The notes: generated by a model not told the origin, from the letters alone. A DNA stretch of 6,938 bases from Paracoccaceae bacterium (GCA_023254015.1 JALQYS010000310.1:1-6938), one strand, 5' to 3'; positions 1 through 5,517 are shown, numbered from the stretch's first letter. Made by a program: numbers and translations.

Positions 1-288
1 GAACGACATGCCCGCGATGGTCACCGGGATCTCCAGATGGATCGGCTTTTTCGCGAACCGCGTGCCAAGCCAGACGTCGGTGGCGCATTTCTCGCGGTAG
101 CCTTCCAGCGGATAGCGGGAAATCGATGCGCCAAGGAACAAGAGGTCGTCAAAGTGGGGCAGGCGGCGTTTGGAGCCACCACCGCGAATGTCATAGATGC
201 CCGTTGCGGCGGCGCGGCGGATCTCGGCGTTTACATCGTTCGAGAAGGTCCAGCTTTGCTTGGGCGGGGTATGGGGAAAATCGCTCAT
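1..288 (-). CDS. glxD: FMN-binding glutamate synthase-domain protein, GlxD/MgsC type (N-terminal part, cut by window edge)
   Basis: This open frame starts at ATG 288 and runs off the left edge, giving 96 residues (begins MSDFPHTPPKQSWTFSNDVN; ends IPVTIAGMSF). Family members are about 440 aa, so only the N-terminal quarter is here. The visible part has the charged entry segment with RRLPHFDDLLFLGASISRYP (residues 41-60) and the start of the barrel (PVTIAGMSF), as in the FMN and Fe-S domain of glutamate synthase split off as a separate subunit. In the family this domain forms glutamate, or N-methylglutamate in methylotrophs, using ammonia delivered from the amidotransferase. It starts 7 nt after the upstream gene's stop, with GAGG as a ribosome site, so it is the third gene of one operon. 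Catalytic residues lie outside the window. Whether it is GlxD of a glutamate synthase or MgsC of N-methylglutamate synthase cannot be decided here. Confidence 0.85.
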   Translation of the reverse strand, partial: MSDFPHTPPKQSWTFSNDVNAEIRRAAATGIYDIRGGGSKRRLPHFDDLLFLGASISRYPLEGYREKCATDVWLGTRFAKKPIHLEIPVTIAGMSF

Positions 289-295
289 TTGGACC

Positions 296-985
296 TCAGT
301 AGGACGACGCGTTGTCGATATTGAAGGTGTAAAGCTTGCGGGCAGAGCCGTAGCGCTTGAACTCGGAGGGTTTTGCCAGATGGTCGGCCTCGCCCTGTTT
401 CAGCAGGTCGGCCAGCAGGGCGATATGTTCGGGGCGCATCTCTTTTTCGATGCAGTCCGCGCCCAGCGATTTCACCGAACCGCGCACAAAGAGACCGGCT
501 TCGTAGAGCGAGTCGCCAAGGGCTTCGCCCGCGTCGCCCAGCACCACAAGGTTGCCCGACTGCGCCATGAAAGCCGACATGTGGCCGATGTTGCCATGCA
601 CGACGATGTTGATGCCCTTCATGGAAATCCCGCAGCGCGAGCTTGCGTTGCCCTTGATGACCAGAAGTCCGCCACGACCGGTGGCACCGGCGTATTGGCT
701 TGCGTCGCCGTCGATGATGACGGTGCCGCTCATCATGTTTTCGGCAACACCCGGACCGGCAGAGCCTTTGACGCGGATGGTGGCCTGCTTGTTCATGCCC
801 GCGCAGTAATATCCGGTCGAGCCGCGCACGGTGATGTCAACAGGCGCATCGACGCCCACGGCAATCGCGTGGCTGCCCTTGGGGTTCACGACTTCCCATG
901 CGGTTTCGTTGCTTTGGCCCTTGATGTTGTGAAGGGCCGAGTTCAGGGCGCGGAGGCCCTGTGCCTCAAGATCGAATGTCTGCAT
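296..985 (-). CDS. glxC: GXGXG domain protein, GlxC/MgsB type glutamate synthase subunit
   Basis: A 229-aa protein matching the C-terminal GXGXG (gltB C-terminal-like) beta-helix domain of glutamate synthase as a free-standing subunit. Repeated glycine turns are spread over residues about 52-170: VRGSTG, VKGSAGPG, IDGDASQYAG, IKGNASSRCG, VHGNIG, VLGDAGEALGDS and VRGSV. They are spaced roughly 17-20 residues apart, as expected for stacked beta-helix coils. In complete glutamate synthases this domain is structural: it links the amidotransferase and synthase parts and supports the ammonia tunnel. Its start codon lies 2 nt after the amidotransferase stop, and the next gene starts 7 nt after its own stop, so the three are probably translationally coupled in one mRNA. 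Cytoplasmic; no signal peptide or membrane segment. The C-terminal tail (about 180-229) is charged and outside the repeat region. The family call is firm; the pathway is open. Confidence 0.88.
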   Translation of the reverse strand: MQTFDLEAQGLRALNSALHNIKGQSNETAWEVVNPKGSHAIAVGVDAPVDITVRGSTGYYCAGMNKQATIRVKGSAGPGVAENMMSGTVIIDGDASQYAGATGRGGLLVIKGNASSRCGISMKGINIVVHGNIGHMSAFMAQSGNLVVLGDAGEALGDSLYEAGLFVRGSVKSLGADCIEKEMRPEHIALLADLLKQGEADHLAKPSEFKRYGSARKLYTFNIDNASSY

Positions 986-987
986 GT

Positions 988-1884
988 TCAGCGTTCCCAG
1001 AAGTAGACGGTGGCAGGCTCGGGTTCCCAGACGCGGGCGCCTTCGATGCCCGGCAGGTTGACCAGCGCGCGGTATTCCGACCCGAAGGCCACGTATTGAT
1101 CGGTTTCGGCCATGACGGCGGGCTTGCAGGCGATAGGGTCGCGCACCACGCCAAGACCGTTGTGGGTGCCGACGACGAAGGTGAAGAAGCCGTCCAGATC
1201 GGTCAGCGTCGCCTCAAGCGCATTGCCCAGCGTCTCGCCGGTCTGCAGCTTGTGGCTGATGAAGGCCGCGCCCACTTCGGTGTCGTTTTCGGTCTCGAAG
1301 GTCATGCCCAGACGCTTCAGCTCGCGCCGCACGCCATTGTGGTTCGACAGCGAGCCATTGTGCACAAGGCACTGGTCCGGGCCGGTCGAGAACGGGTGGG
1401 CGCCCATCGTGGTGACGGCCGATTCCGTGGCCATGCGGGTGTGGCCGATACCATGGGTGCCGTGCATCTTCGACACTTCAAAGCGCGCCGCCACGTCCTT
1501 CGGCAAGCCGACTTCCTTGAAGATCTCGATGTTCTCGCCCGAGGACATGATCTTCAGCGCGGGGCGCAAGTGCAGCAGCGCCGAGCGCGCCGCATCGATC
1601 TGGCCCAGCGGCACTTCCATCACGGCATGGGTGGATTTCACCAGCATGGTGACCGGAGCGCCAATGGCCTCTTTCAGGTCGCCGTCCAGATCCTTGAAAT
1701 CATGATCCGGGTTGGCCGACTGCACGGTGATCTTGCCCAGCCCCTTGCCGGCAGAGGAATAGATCGCGATTCCCGCAGAGTCGGGACCCCGATCCGTCAT
1801 GGTAATGAGCATGTCGGTCAAGAGCGCCCCGAGTTGGGGTTCAAGCTTGGGGTCCTTCAGGAACAACCCAACGATTCCGCACAT
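988..1884 (-). CDS. glxB: Class II glutamine amidotransferase, GlxB/MgsA type
   Basis: A 298-aa N-terminal-nucleophile glutamine amidotransferase that hydrolyses glutamine to glutamate and ammonia and hands the ammonia to the synthase subunit. I place the start at ATG 1884, not the further upstream ATG (1938), because MCGIVGLF puts Cys2 directly after the initiator Met, which must be removed to free the catalytic amino-terminal Cys. A strong AAGGAGGC ribosome site lies 6 nt before it. Other class II landmarks are TDRGPDSAG (residues 30-38), GIGHTRMATES (145-155), the oxyanion pair in HNGSLSNH (175-182), and ENDTEVGAAFI (199-209). The stretch between about 45 and 140 is an insert relative to the shortest amidotransferases, as in GltB-like members. 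First gene of the three-gene operon. Family assignment is strong. The alternative is MgsA of an N-methylglutamate synthase, which the sequence alone does not separate from GlxB. Confidence 0.9.
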   Translation of the reverse strand: MCGIVGLFLKDPKLEPQLGALLTDMLITMTDRGPDSAGIAIYSSAGKGLGKITVQSANPDHDFKDLDGDLKEAIGAPVTMLVKSTHAVMEVPLGQIDAARSALLHLRPALKIMSSGENIEIFKEVGLPKDVAARFEVSKMHGTHGIGHTRMATESAVTTMGAHPFSTGPDQCLVHNGSLSNHNGVRRELKRLGMTFETENDTEVGAAFISHKLQTGETLGNALEATLTDLDGFFTFVVGTHNGLGVVRDPIACKPAVMAETDQYVAFGSEYRALVNLPGIEGARVWEPEPATVYFWER

Positions 1885-1890
1885 GGATTC

Positions 1891-1898
1891 GCCTCCTT
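1891..1898 (-). promoter_or_regulatory. Ribosome binding site fixing the amidotransferase start
   Basis: Read on the minus strand this is AAGGAGGC, a nearly complete Shine-Dalgarno match, 6 nt before ATG 1884. It selects the start that gives an N-terminal Met-Cys and rules out the upstream in-frame ATG at 1938, which would add 18 residues and bury the catalytic Cys. Confidence 0.85.
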
Positions 1899-1916
1899 GG
1901 TTTTTCGATTGAGATG

Positions 1917-1945
1917 ACGCTAGCACCGGCGATTCCACATATCAA
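1917..1945 (-). promoter_or_regulatory. Candidate sigma-70-type promoter of the glxBCD operon
   Basis: On the minus strand a -35-like TTGATA (complement of 1940-1945; 5 of 6 to TTGACA) is followed by a 17-nt spacer and TAGCGT (complement of 1917-1922). TAGCGT is preceded by TG plus one base, the extended -10 arrangement. The -10 itself is only 3 of 6. The predicted start near 1910 would give a leader of about 25 nt including the ribosome site. The -35 directly abuts the palindrome at 1946-1969, which supports a regulated promoter here. Confidence 0.45.
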
Positions 1946-1969
1946 CTGTGAAGAAACTTTTTTTCACAG
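1946..1969. promoter_or_regulatory. 24-bp near-perfect palindrome, candidate operator between the divergent operons
   Basis: Left half CTGTGAAGAAAC and right half TTTTTTTCACAG are reverse complements at 10 of 12 positions; the mismatches are the G/T pair at 1953/1962 and the central pair. The outer seven pairs (CTGTGAA / TTCACAG) are perfect. The centre, 1957.5, is about 47 bp upstream of the predicted minus-strand start and directly upstream of that promoter's -35. This suits an activator site, or a repressor that also acts on the divergent plus-strand operon. The size and two-fold symmetry fit a dimeric helix-turn-helix protein. Which protein binds is not visible; the XRE-cupin regulator at 5550-6209 is one candidate. 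A terminator role is unlikely because no gene ends here. Confidence 0.6.
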
Positions 1970-2012
1970 GGCGAGAAATCACTGGATCAGCAGCTTGCTC
2001 GTGAGGTTTTTC

Positions 2013-2041
2013 TTGACAGATTGTCGCATCGGCCTTTCCCT
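2013..2041 (+). promoter_or_regulatory. Weak candidate promoter for the small-protein/permease operon
   Basis: A perfect -35 hexamer TTGACA (2013-2018) is followed, after 17 nt, by TTCCCT (2036-2041), a poor -10. No better -10 lies at 16-18 nt, so this operon may need an activator or another sigma factor. If used, transcription would begin near 2048, just before the inverted repeat at 2055-2099. Confidence 0.25.
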
Positions 2042-2054
2042 ACAGAAAACAAAT

Positions 2055-2099
2055 TTGCCGGGCAGAGAAACGGCGTCGCGGCCCCGCCTGATCCGGCAA
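2055..2099 (+). other. Two-tier inverted repeat in the leader of the small-protein operon
   Basis: TTGCCGG (2055-2061) and CCGGCAA (2093-2099) can form a 7-bp outer stem, and GGCG (2072-2075) with CGCC (2085-2088) can form an inner one. The structure ends 13 nt before the ribosome site at 2113. It sits where the 5' end of the mRNA would be, so it could stabilise the transcript or act as a regulatory leader. I do not recognise a known riboswitch class. GC-rich DNA gives chance stems, so confidence is modest. Confidence 0.3.
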
Positions 2100-2112
2100 G
2101 GAACAGGGCCAT

Positions 2113-2119
2113 GGGAGGG
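2113..2119 (+). promoter_or_regulatory. Ribosome binding site fixing a GTG start
   Basis: GGGAGGG lies 4 nt before GTG 2124 and is the only strong Shine-Dalgarno sequence near the start of this frame. It argues against the much longer frame that opens at 1914, which would run antisense through the divergent promoter region, and against the internal ATG at 2154, which lacks a well-spaced site. Confidence 0.65.
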
Positions 2120-2123
2120 AAAC

Positions 2124-2405
2124 GTGTCTGACCTTAATCGACGGATTGAGGCGATGCACAAACGTGATGTCACGGTGGCATGGGCGTTCGTGATCGGCCT
2201 CTGGTTCGCAATCATCTTCGTTGCGCTGGCAACCTGGGATCTTGCCCCTTCGGCAACGGCCCGCACCATCCTGCTTTGTGCCGGAGGCGTGGTCCTGCTT
2301 TTCAACACCGCCGCGATCCTGGCGATGCTGCGACATTACCGTGAGGACCGCGACTTCATGTATGGCCTCGACATCAAGTTCCTTGACGAAGCGCGGGGGC
2401 GGTAG
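2124..2405 (+). CDS. Small two-helix membrane protein, unknown function (93 aa)
   Basis: I do not recognise a family. The GTG start is set by the GGGAGGG site just upstream. The protein has a charged amphipathic N-terminus (SDLNRRIEAMHKRD), two hydrophobic helices (about residues 17-37 and 46-68) separated by a short WDLAPSATAR turn, and a charged C-terminal tail with HYREDRDFMYGLDIKFLDEARGR-like composition rich in Asp, Glu and Arg. The arginines at both ends suggest both termini are cytoplasmic. It is the first of four genes read in the same direction and ending with an APC permease; the next gene starts 3 nt after its stop. The position and size suggest an accessory or assembly subunit of the permease, by analogy with small partners of other secondary transporters. 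That role is inferred from context only. GC content and codon use match the neighbours. Confidence 0.72.
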   Translation: MSDLNRRIEAMHKRDVTVAWAFVIGLWFAIIFVALATWDLAPSATARTILLCAGGVVLLFNTAAILAMLRHYREDRDFMYGLDIKFLDEARGR

Positions 2406-2408
2406 GAC

Positions 2409-2789
2409 ATGGCGCATTATGTTCCCCCGAAGCAAAGCAAGGTCGGCCAACTGATCGACGTGGTCGTTCTGGTGGCGCTGACCGTCGGCTCGCTGTTCAT
2501 CCCCCTGATCCTGAACATGGCCGGATCGTCAAAGTCCGTGGCCTCTCCGGTCGAGAACCCCACCTGGGAAACGCTGGGCCAGAACGCCGCACAGGCCGCC
2601 AAGTATGAAGCCCTGGGCTATACCCCGGAATCTGCGCATGACCTGATCCTGTCGCGCTTTGACTACAGCTTCACCACGGGCGCGCTGATCGTGATGATCG
2701 TGGTCATCGTCGCCTATTACTTCCTCATGCTGAAATTCTCGGAGAGCGAATATCGCGAAGTGATCTCCGAAAAGTTCGGCGACAAGTAA
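2409..2789 (+). CDS. Small two-helix membrane protein with an extracytoplasmic loop, unknown function (126 aa)
   Basis: No family recognised. Two clear membrane helices: about residues 14-37 (QLIDVVVLVALTVGSLFIPL and on) and 88-110 (FTTGALIVMIVVIVAYYFLM and on). Basic residues before the first helix and the charged C-terminal tail (SESEYREVISEKFGDK) suggest both ends are in the cytoplasm. That leaves a roughly 50-residue loop outside, containing NPTWETLGQNAAQAAKYEALGY and ESAHDLILSRFDYS-type segments that may form short helices. This loop is large enough to contact a substrate or another subunit. It starts 3 nt after the preceding stop with a TAGGA ribosome site overlapping that stop, so translational coupling is likely. 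Genetic context links it to the permease two genes downstream. Function beyond a membrane accessory protein is not supported. Confidence 0.8.
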   Translation: MAHYVPPKQSKVGQLIDVVVLVALTVGSLFIPLILNMAGSSKSVASPVENPTWETLGQNAAQAAKYEALGYTPESAHDLILSRFDYSFTTGALIVMIVVIVAYYFLMLKFSESEYREVISEKFGDK

Positions 2790-2800
2790 GGACCCCCAAG

Positions 2801-2971
2801 ATGGAACTGTGGAATTACATCGAATACGGGGCTTGGGGGCTGTCGGCGCTGCTTGGCCTTTACATGGTGGTCGACTGGTTCAAGATCGACAGCACCTATT
2901 CAGAAGATGTCCTGACCTCCTCGCGCGAAGGCGAGCTTGAGGCCATGACCGAAGAAACCCACAAGGTCTGA
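2801..2971 (+). CDS. Single-helix mini membrane protein, unknown function (56 aa)
   Basis: A 56-residue frame from ATG 2801 to TGA 2969-2971, starting 11 nt after the preceding stop with AAGGA (2787-2791) as its ribosome site and ending 7 nt before the permease ATG. It has one hydrophobic helix (about residues 8-28, EYGAWGLSALLGLYMVVDWF) and then a strongly acidic soluble tail (KIDSTYSEDVLTSSREGEL, EAMTEETHKV). No signal-peptide cleavage site is obvious. The spacing, ribosome site and a clean frame inside a four-gene operon support a real gene despite its size. It may act as a small regulatory or stabilising subunit of the permease, as single-helix proteins do for several transporters; this is inference. 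I know of no family to which it belongs. Confidence 0.75.
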   Translation: MELWNYIEYGAWGLSALLGLYMVVDWFKIDSTYSEDVLTSSREGELEAMTEETHKV

Positions 2972-2978
2972 GGGCATC

Positions 2979-4415
2979 ATGGCAGATTTCGACATCACTT
3001 CAGGAGAGCGCGACGGCATGGGGCCGCATGGCACCAAGGTCGGCCTGCTCAGGGTCTTGGGCCCGGCCCACGTCTGGGCACTGGGCGTCGGCATCGTTCT
3101 GGTCGGCGAATACATGGGCTGGAACTTTGCCGTCGGCAAGGGCGGGGCATTTGCCGCCCTGATGGCCTGCTGGTTTGCCGGCATCGTCTATACCTGCGTC
3201 GCCATGATCGATTCGGAGGTGACCTCGACAGTTGCCGCCGCCGGCGGCCAGTATACGCAAGCCAAGCACATCGTCGGGCCGCTCATGGCCTTCAACGTCG
3301 GGCTTTACCTGGTCTTTGCCTACACCATGCTGGAGGCGGCCAATGCCATCACGGCCGGCTATCTGATTTCGGTCGTGGCCGGCATGACAGGCTACACAGG
3401 GGAACTGGACCAGCGGCCCTTCATCATCCTTGTGGTCATGTTCCTGGCCTGGCTGAACTATCGCGGCGTGCTGGCGACGCTGACGTTCAACCTCGTCATC
3501 ACCGCAACCGCCTTCTGCGCGATCATCACGCTCTTCCTGTCCACCAGCGGCATTCTGGGCGGCGGGATCATGGAGCATGCCGCGCTGTTCGAAGGCCACG
3601 AACTGCCTTATGGTTGGGTCGGGGTTCTGGCGGCCATGCATTTTGGCCTGTGGTATTACCTCGGGATCGAAGGCACGACCCAGGCCGCCGAAGAAGTGCG
3701 CTCGCCCGCCCGCTCCCTGCCCTTCGGCACGCTGGCGGGAATCATGACCCTGCTGATCGCGGCGACGCTGACGTGGTACATGTGCTCGGGCGTGCTGCCT
3801 TGGGAATATCTGGGCGATGGCGTGAACGGCTCGGTTGCGCCGCTGTTTGACACCGCGCGCCTGTCGGGGTCGAACTTCCTGATCTTCTTCCTGGGCTTCG
3901 GCACGCTGTTTGCCACGCTGGCCAGCGCCAACGGCTGCATCAACGATGCCAGCCGCGCCTGGTTCGCCATGGGGCGCGACAAGTATCTGCCCGCCTGGTT
4001 CGGCGCCGTGCACCCGCGCTATCGCACGCCCTACCGGTCGATCATCTTCCTGGTGCCCATCGCGCTGATCTTTGCCCTCGGGGCACCGCTTGATCAGGTG
4101 ATCACCTTCTCGATCCTGTCGGGCCTGCTGGAATACACGTTCATGCCGCTGAACATCATCCTCTTCCGCAAGAAGTGGCCGATGGGCAGCATCAAGCGCG
4201 GCTATGAACATCCGTTCCACCCGATCCCGGCGATTGCCATGCTCTTGCTGTGCGGCACCACCTTCTTTGCGGTGTTCCTCGGCTATGGCACGCAGCTGGT
4301 GGCGATGATCGGCTTCTATATCGTGGTCAGCCTGTGGTTCCACTTCTGGCGCTATCGCTTCGTGGACCGCGGCGCGCAGTTCACCATGCCCTGGCCCAAA
4401 CCCAAGGGCTATTGA
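2979..4415 (+). CDS. APC-superfamily amino acid/amine permease, ethanolamine-permease-like
   Basis: A 478-aa secondary transporter with about 12 predicted membrane helices, the usual APC number. The first helix carries GIVLVGEYMGWNF (residues 38-50), which resembles the GEYxGW segment of ethanolamine (EAT) permeases and replaces the usual GxG break. Further family marks are YLGIEGTTQAAEEVRSPARS (227-246), the APC loop with conserved Glu and Pro-x-Arg, and ASRAWFAMGRDKYLPAWF (324-341). The N-terminus has about 20 soluble residues and the C-terminus ends in a short basic tail. It likely imports an amino acid or amine with a cation or proton; the substrate cannot be read from the sequence. It is the last gene of the operon with three small membrane proteins and is followed by a hairpin. 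Divergence from a glutamate-synthase-like operon suggests a nitrogen-rich substrate. Start chosen at ATG 2979 with GAGGG before it. Confidence 0.88.
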   Translation: MADFDITSGERDGMGPHGTKVGLLRVLGPAHVWALGVGIVLVGEYMGWNFAVGKGGAFAALMACWFAGIVYTCVAMIDSEVTSTVAAAGGQYTQAKHIVGPLMAFNVGLYLVFAYTMLEAANAITAGYLISVVAGMTGYTGELDQRPFIILVVMFLAWLNYRGVLATLTFNLVITATAFCAIITLFLSTSGILGGGIMEHAALFEGHELPYGWVGVLAAMHFGLWYYLGIEGTTQAAEEVRSPARSLPFGTLAGIMTLLIAATLTWYMCSGVLPWEYLGDGVNGSVAPLFDTARLSGSNFLIFFLGFGTLFATLASANGCINDASRAWFAMGRDKYLPAWFGAVHPRYRTPYRSIIFLVPIALIFALGAPLDQVITFSILSGLLEYTFMPLNIILFRKKWPMGSIKRGYEHPFHPIPAIAMLLLCGTTFFAVFLGYGTQLVAMIGFYIVVSLWFHFWRYRFVDRGAQFTMPWPKPKGY

Positions 4416-4437
4416 TCCCGGCCCGTGACCTGCACCG

Positions 4438-4466
4438 CTGGCCCGTCCGAACACCGGTCGGGCCAG
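4438..4466 (+). terminator. GC-rich hairpin after the permease operon
   Basis: CTGGCCCG (4438-4445) pairs with CGGGCCAG (4459-4466), with CCG/CGG pairs continuing the stem past one T-T mismatch and a 5-nt loop. It lies 23 nt after the permease stop and before the next start at 4484. Only a short CCTTG follows instead of a U-tract, so termination may be partial and some transcripts may continue into the two downstream genes. Confidence 0.55.
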
Positions 4467-4483
4467 CCTTGTGAAAGCCCCCC

Positions 4484-5149
4484 ATGACGCCCCTTCCCTT
4501 CGTTGCCGCCGCCCTTGGGGCCACCGCCCTTTGGCTTGGCTGGCAGACCTTGCGAGCCGCCCGCAGCCGGTCAGCCGCCCGCGCAGGCTATTTCGATGCT
4601 GTCGCACCGCTGTTCGACCGTGTCAGGACGCGGATTGAACCCACCGGCCTGCCAAGAATCGCCGCCGATCTGGGCGAGGATTCCTTCGATCTTCAGGCCA
4701 TTCCCGACAGCCTGACCTTCCGCAAGCTGCCCGCGCTCTGGGTGATGGTCACCCTGCCCGCGCCGACACCGGTCAAGGCCACGCTTGACATCATGGCCCG
4801 CCCCACCGGCAACGAGCCGTTTTCGCATTTTGCCCGACTGCCACAGTCGCTGCCCTGCCCGCCGGAGCTGCCCGAAGGCAGCGGTATCCGCAGCGACAAT
4901 GCCGCCGCCCTGCCGCCACTTGACCTGATCGCGCCGCATCTGGCGATCTTTTCCGACCCAAAGGTGAAGGAACTGGTCATCTCGCCCAAGGGCCTGCGGC
5001 TGGTCATCCTGGCGGATGAGGCCGAACGCGGCCGATACCTGATCTTCCGCGATGCCGAAACAGGCAGAACACCGCTATCGAAAGACCGGCTTCTGCCCCT
5101 GCTTGATGCCCTGCGCGCCCTGCGCCAAACCCTGACCGAGGCCAGATGA
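4484..5149 (+). CDS. Membrane-anchored hypothetical protein (221 aa)
   Basis: Family not recognised. One N-terminal hydrophobic helix (about residues 4-21, LPFVAAALGATALWLGW) is followed by a basic stretch (RAARSRSAARAG), so it is probably anchored with its bulk in the cytoplasm. The soluble part looks like two mixed alpha/beta lobes: residues about 35-118 (FDLQAIPDSLTFRKLPALWV and on) and 145-220 (FSDPKVKELVISPKGLRLVI, ending in a helix LLPLLDALRALRQTL). A Pro-rich linker (about 120-148) joins them. No catalytic motif is evident. The ribosome site is weak, so the start is less certain than for its neighbours. The last four bases, ATGA, overlap the start of the next gene, which points to translational coupling. 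Separated from the permease by a hairpin, so a link to that transporter is not established. Confidence 0.72.
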   Translation: MTPLPFVAAALGATALWLGWQTLRAARSRSAARAGYFDAVAPLFDRVRTRIEPTGLPRIAADLGEDSFDLQAIPDSLTFRKLPALWVMVTLPAPTPVKATLDIMARPTGNEPFSHFARLPQSLPCPPELPEGSGIRSDNAAALPPLDLIAPHLAIFSDPKVKELVISPKGLRLVILADEAERGRYLIFRDAETGRTPLSKDRLLPLLDALRALRQTLTEAR

Positions 5150-5418
5150 CCAAACCGCCGCCAAACCCGCATCTCGTGCTGGCCATTGCCACCCTTCTGC
5201 CTGGCATGGGCCAGGTGATGAACCGCCAACCCGTGCGCGGGCTGATCTTTGTGTTCTTCGTCCTGCTTCTGGGCGCCTTCACCCTGAAAACGGCAGCGCC
5301 CGATGTGTCTTTCGTCGGCAAGGTGTCGGGCGGGCTGTTCGTCTGGGCAATGGCGATGATGGATGCCTACAAGACCGCCCGCATCCGCCGGACAGTGTGG
5401 GAACACGGGGCGAAATAA
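5146..5418 (+). CDS. Small multi-spanning membrane protein, TM2/DUF5683-like (90 aa)
   Basis: A 90-aa protein with three hydrophobic segments (about residues 9-25, 32-49 and 59-75). The motif LLPGMGQVMNRQPVRGLIF (residues 17-35) resembles the PGxGQ-x-x-x-x-x-P-x-x-GL pattern seen in small TM2-like and DUF5683-like membrane proteins, which I use as a loose resemblance and not a firm family call. The C-terminus is basic (YKTARIRRTVWEHGAK) and likely cytoplasmic. Its ATG overlaps the preceding stop as ATGA, so it is co-translated with the 221-aa protein and the two probably act together. Function unknown. The small size and helical content recall the mini proteins upstream of the permease, but no sequence similarity to them is visible. 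Confidence 0.75.
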   Translation: MTKPPPNPHLVLAIATLLPGMGQVMNRQPVRGLIFVFFVLLLGAFTLKTAAPDVSFVGKVSGGLFVWAMAMMDAYKTARIRRTVWEHGAK

Positions 5419-5427
5419 CCCTCTTCG

Positions 5428-5440
5428 GGGTCTTCGACCC
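5428..5440 (+). terminator. Short hairpin just after the hypothetical gene pair
   Basis: GGGTC (5428-5432) and GACCC (5436-5440) form a perfect 5-bp stem with a TTC loop, 9 nt after the stop of the 90-aa gene. No U-tract follows, so it may be only a weak terminator or an mRNA 3' end protector. Confidence 0.25.
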
Positions 5441-5517
5441 TCATCGGAAGGTGCCGACCGACGAGCGCATGACATGCGACGAGGAGGACAGCCGAGCCTT
5501 TCTTTCGTCCGCCGGGA

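Noticed and set aside
197..1006. A 269-residue plus-strand open frame opposite the GXGXG protein
   Set aside because: Antisense shadow of the glycine-repeat protein; no ribosome site or recognisable domain.
961..1917. A 318-residue plus-strand open frame opposite the amidotransferase
   Set aside because: Composition is Arg/His/Gly-rich and the opposite strand has all class II amidotransferase motifs; an antisense shadow.
1885..1938. An 18-residue N-terminal extension of the amidotransferase from ATG 1938
   Set aside because: It would prevent formation of the N-terminal catalytic Cys and ignores the strong ribosome site before ATG 1884; it also overlaps the promoter.
1985..2060. A sigma-54 promoter for the small-protein operon, given its likely nitrogen role
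   Set aside because: No GG-N10-GC pair in the TGGCAC-N5-TTGCW context is present in the divergent region.
1914..2123. A longer version of the first small membrane protein starting at 1914
   Set aside because: The extra 70 residues cross the palindrome and promoter region and have non-membrane, non-protein-like composition; GTG 2124 has the ribosome site.
3000..4607. A 535-residue minus-strand open frame opposite the permease
   Set aside because: It is rich in Arg, His and Gly, shows no domain or membrane pattern, and exactly mirrors a well-supported permease; a product of GC-rich third positions.
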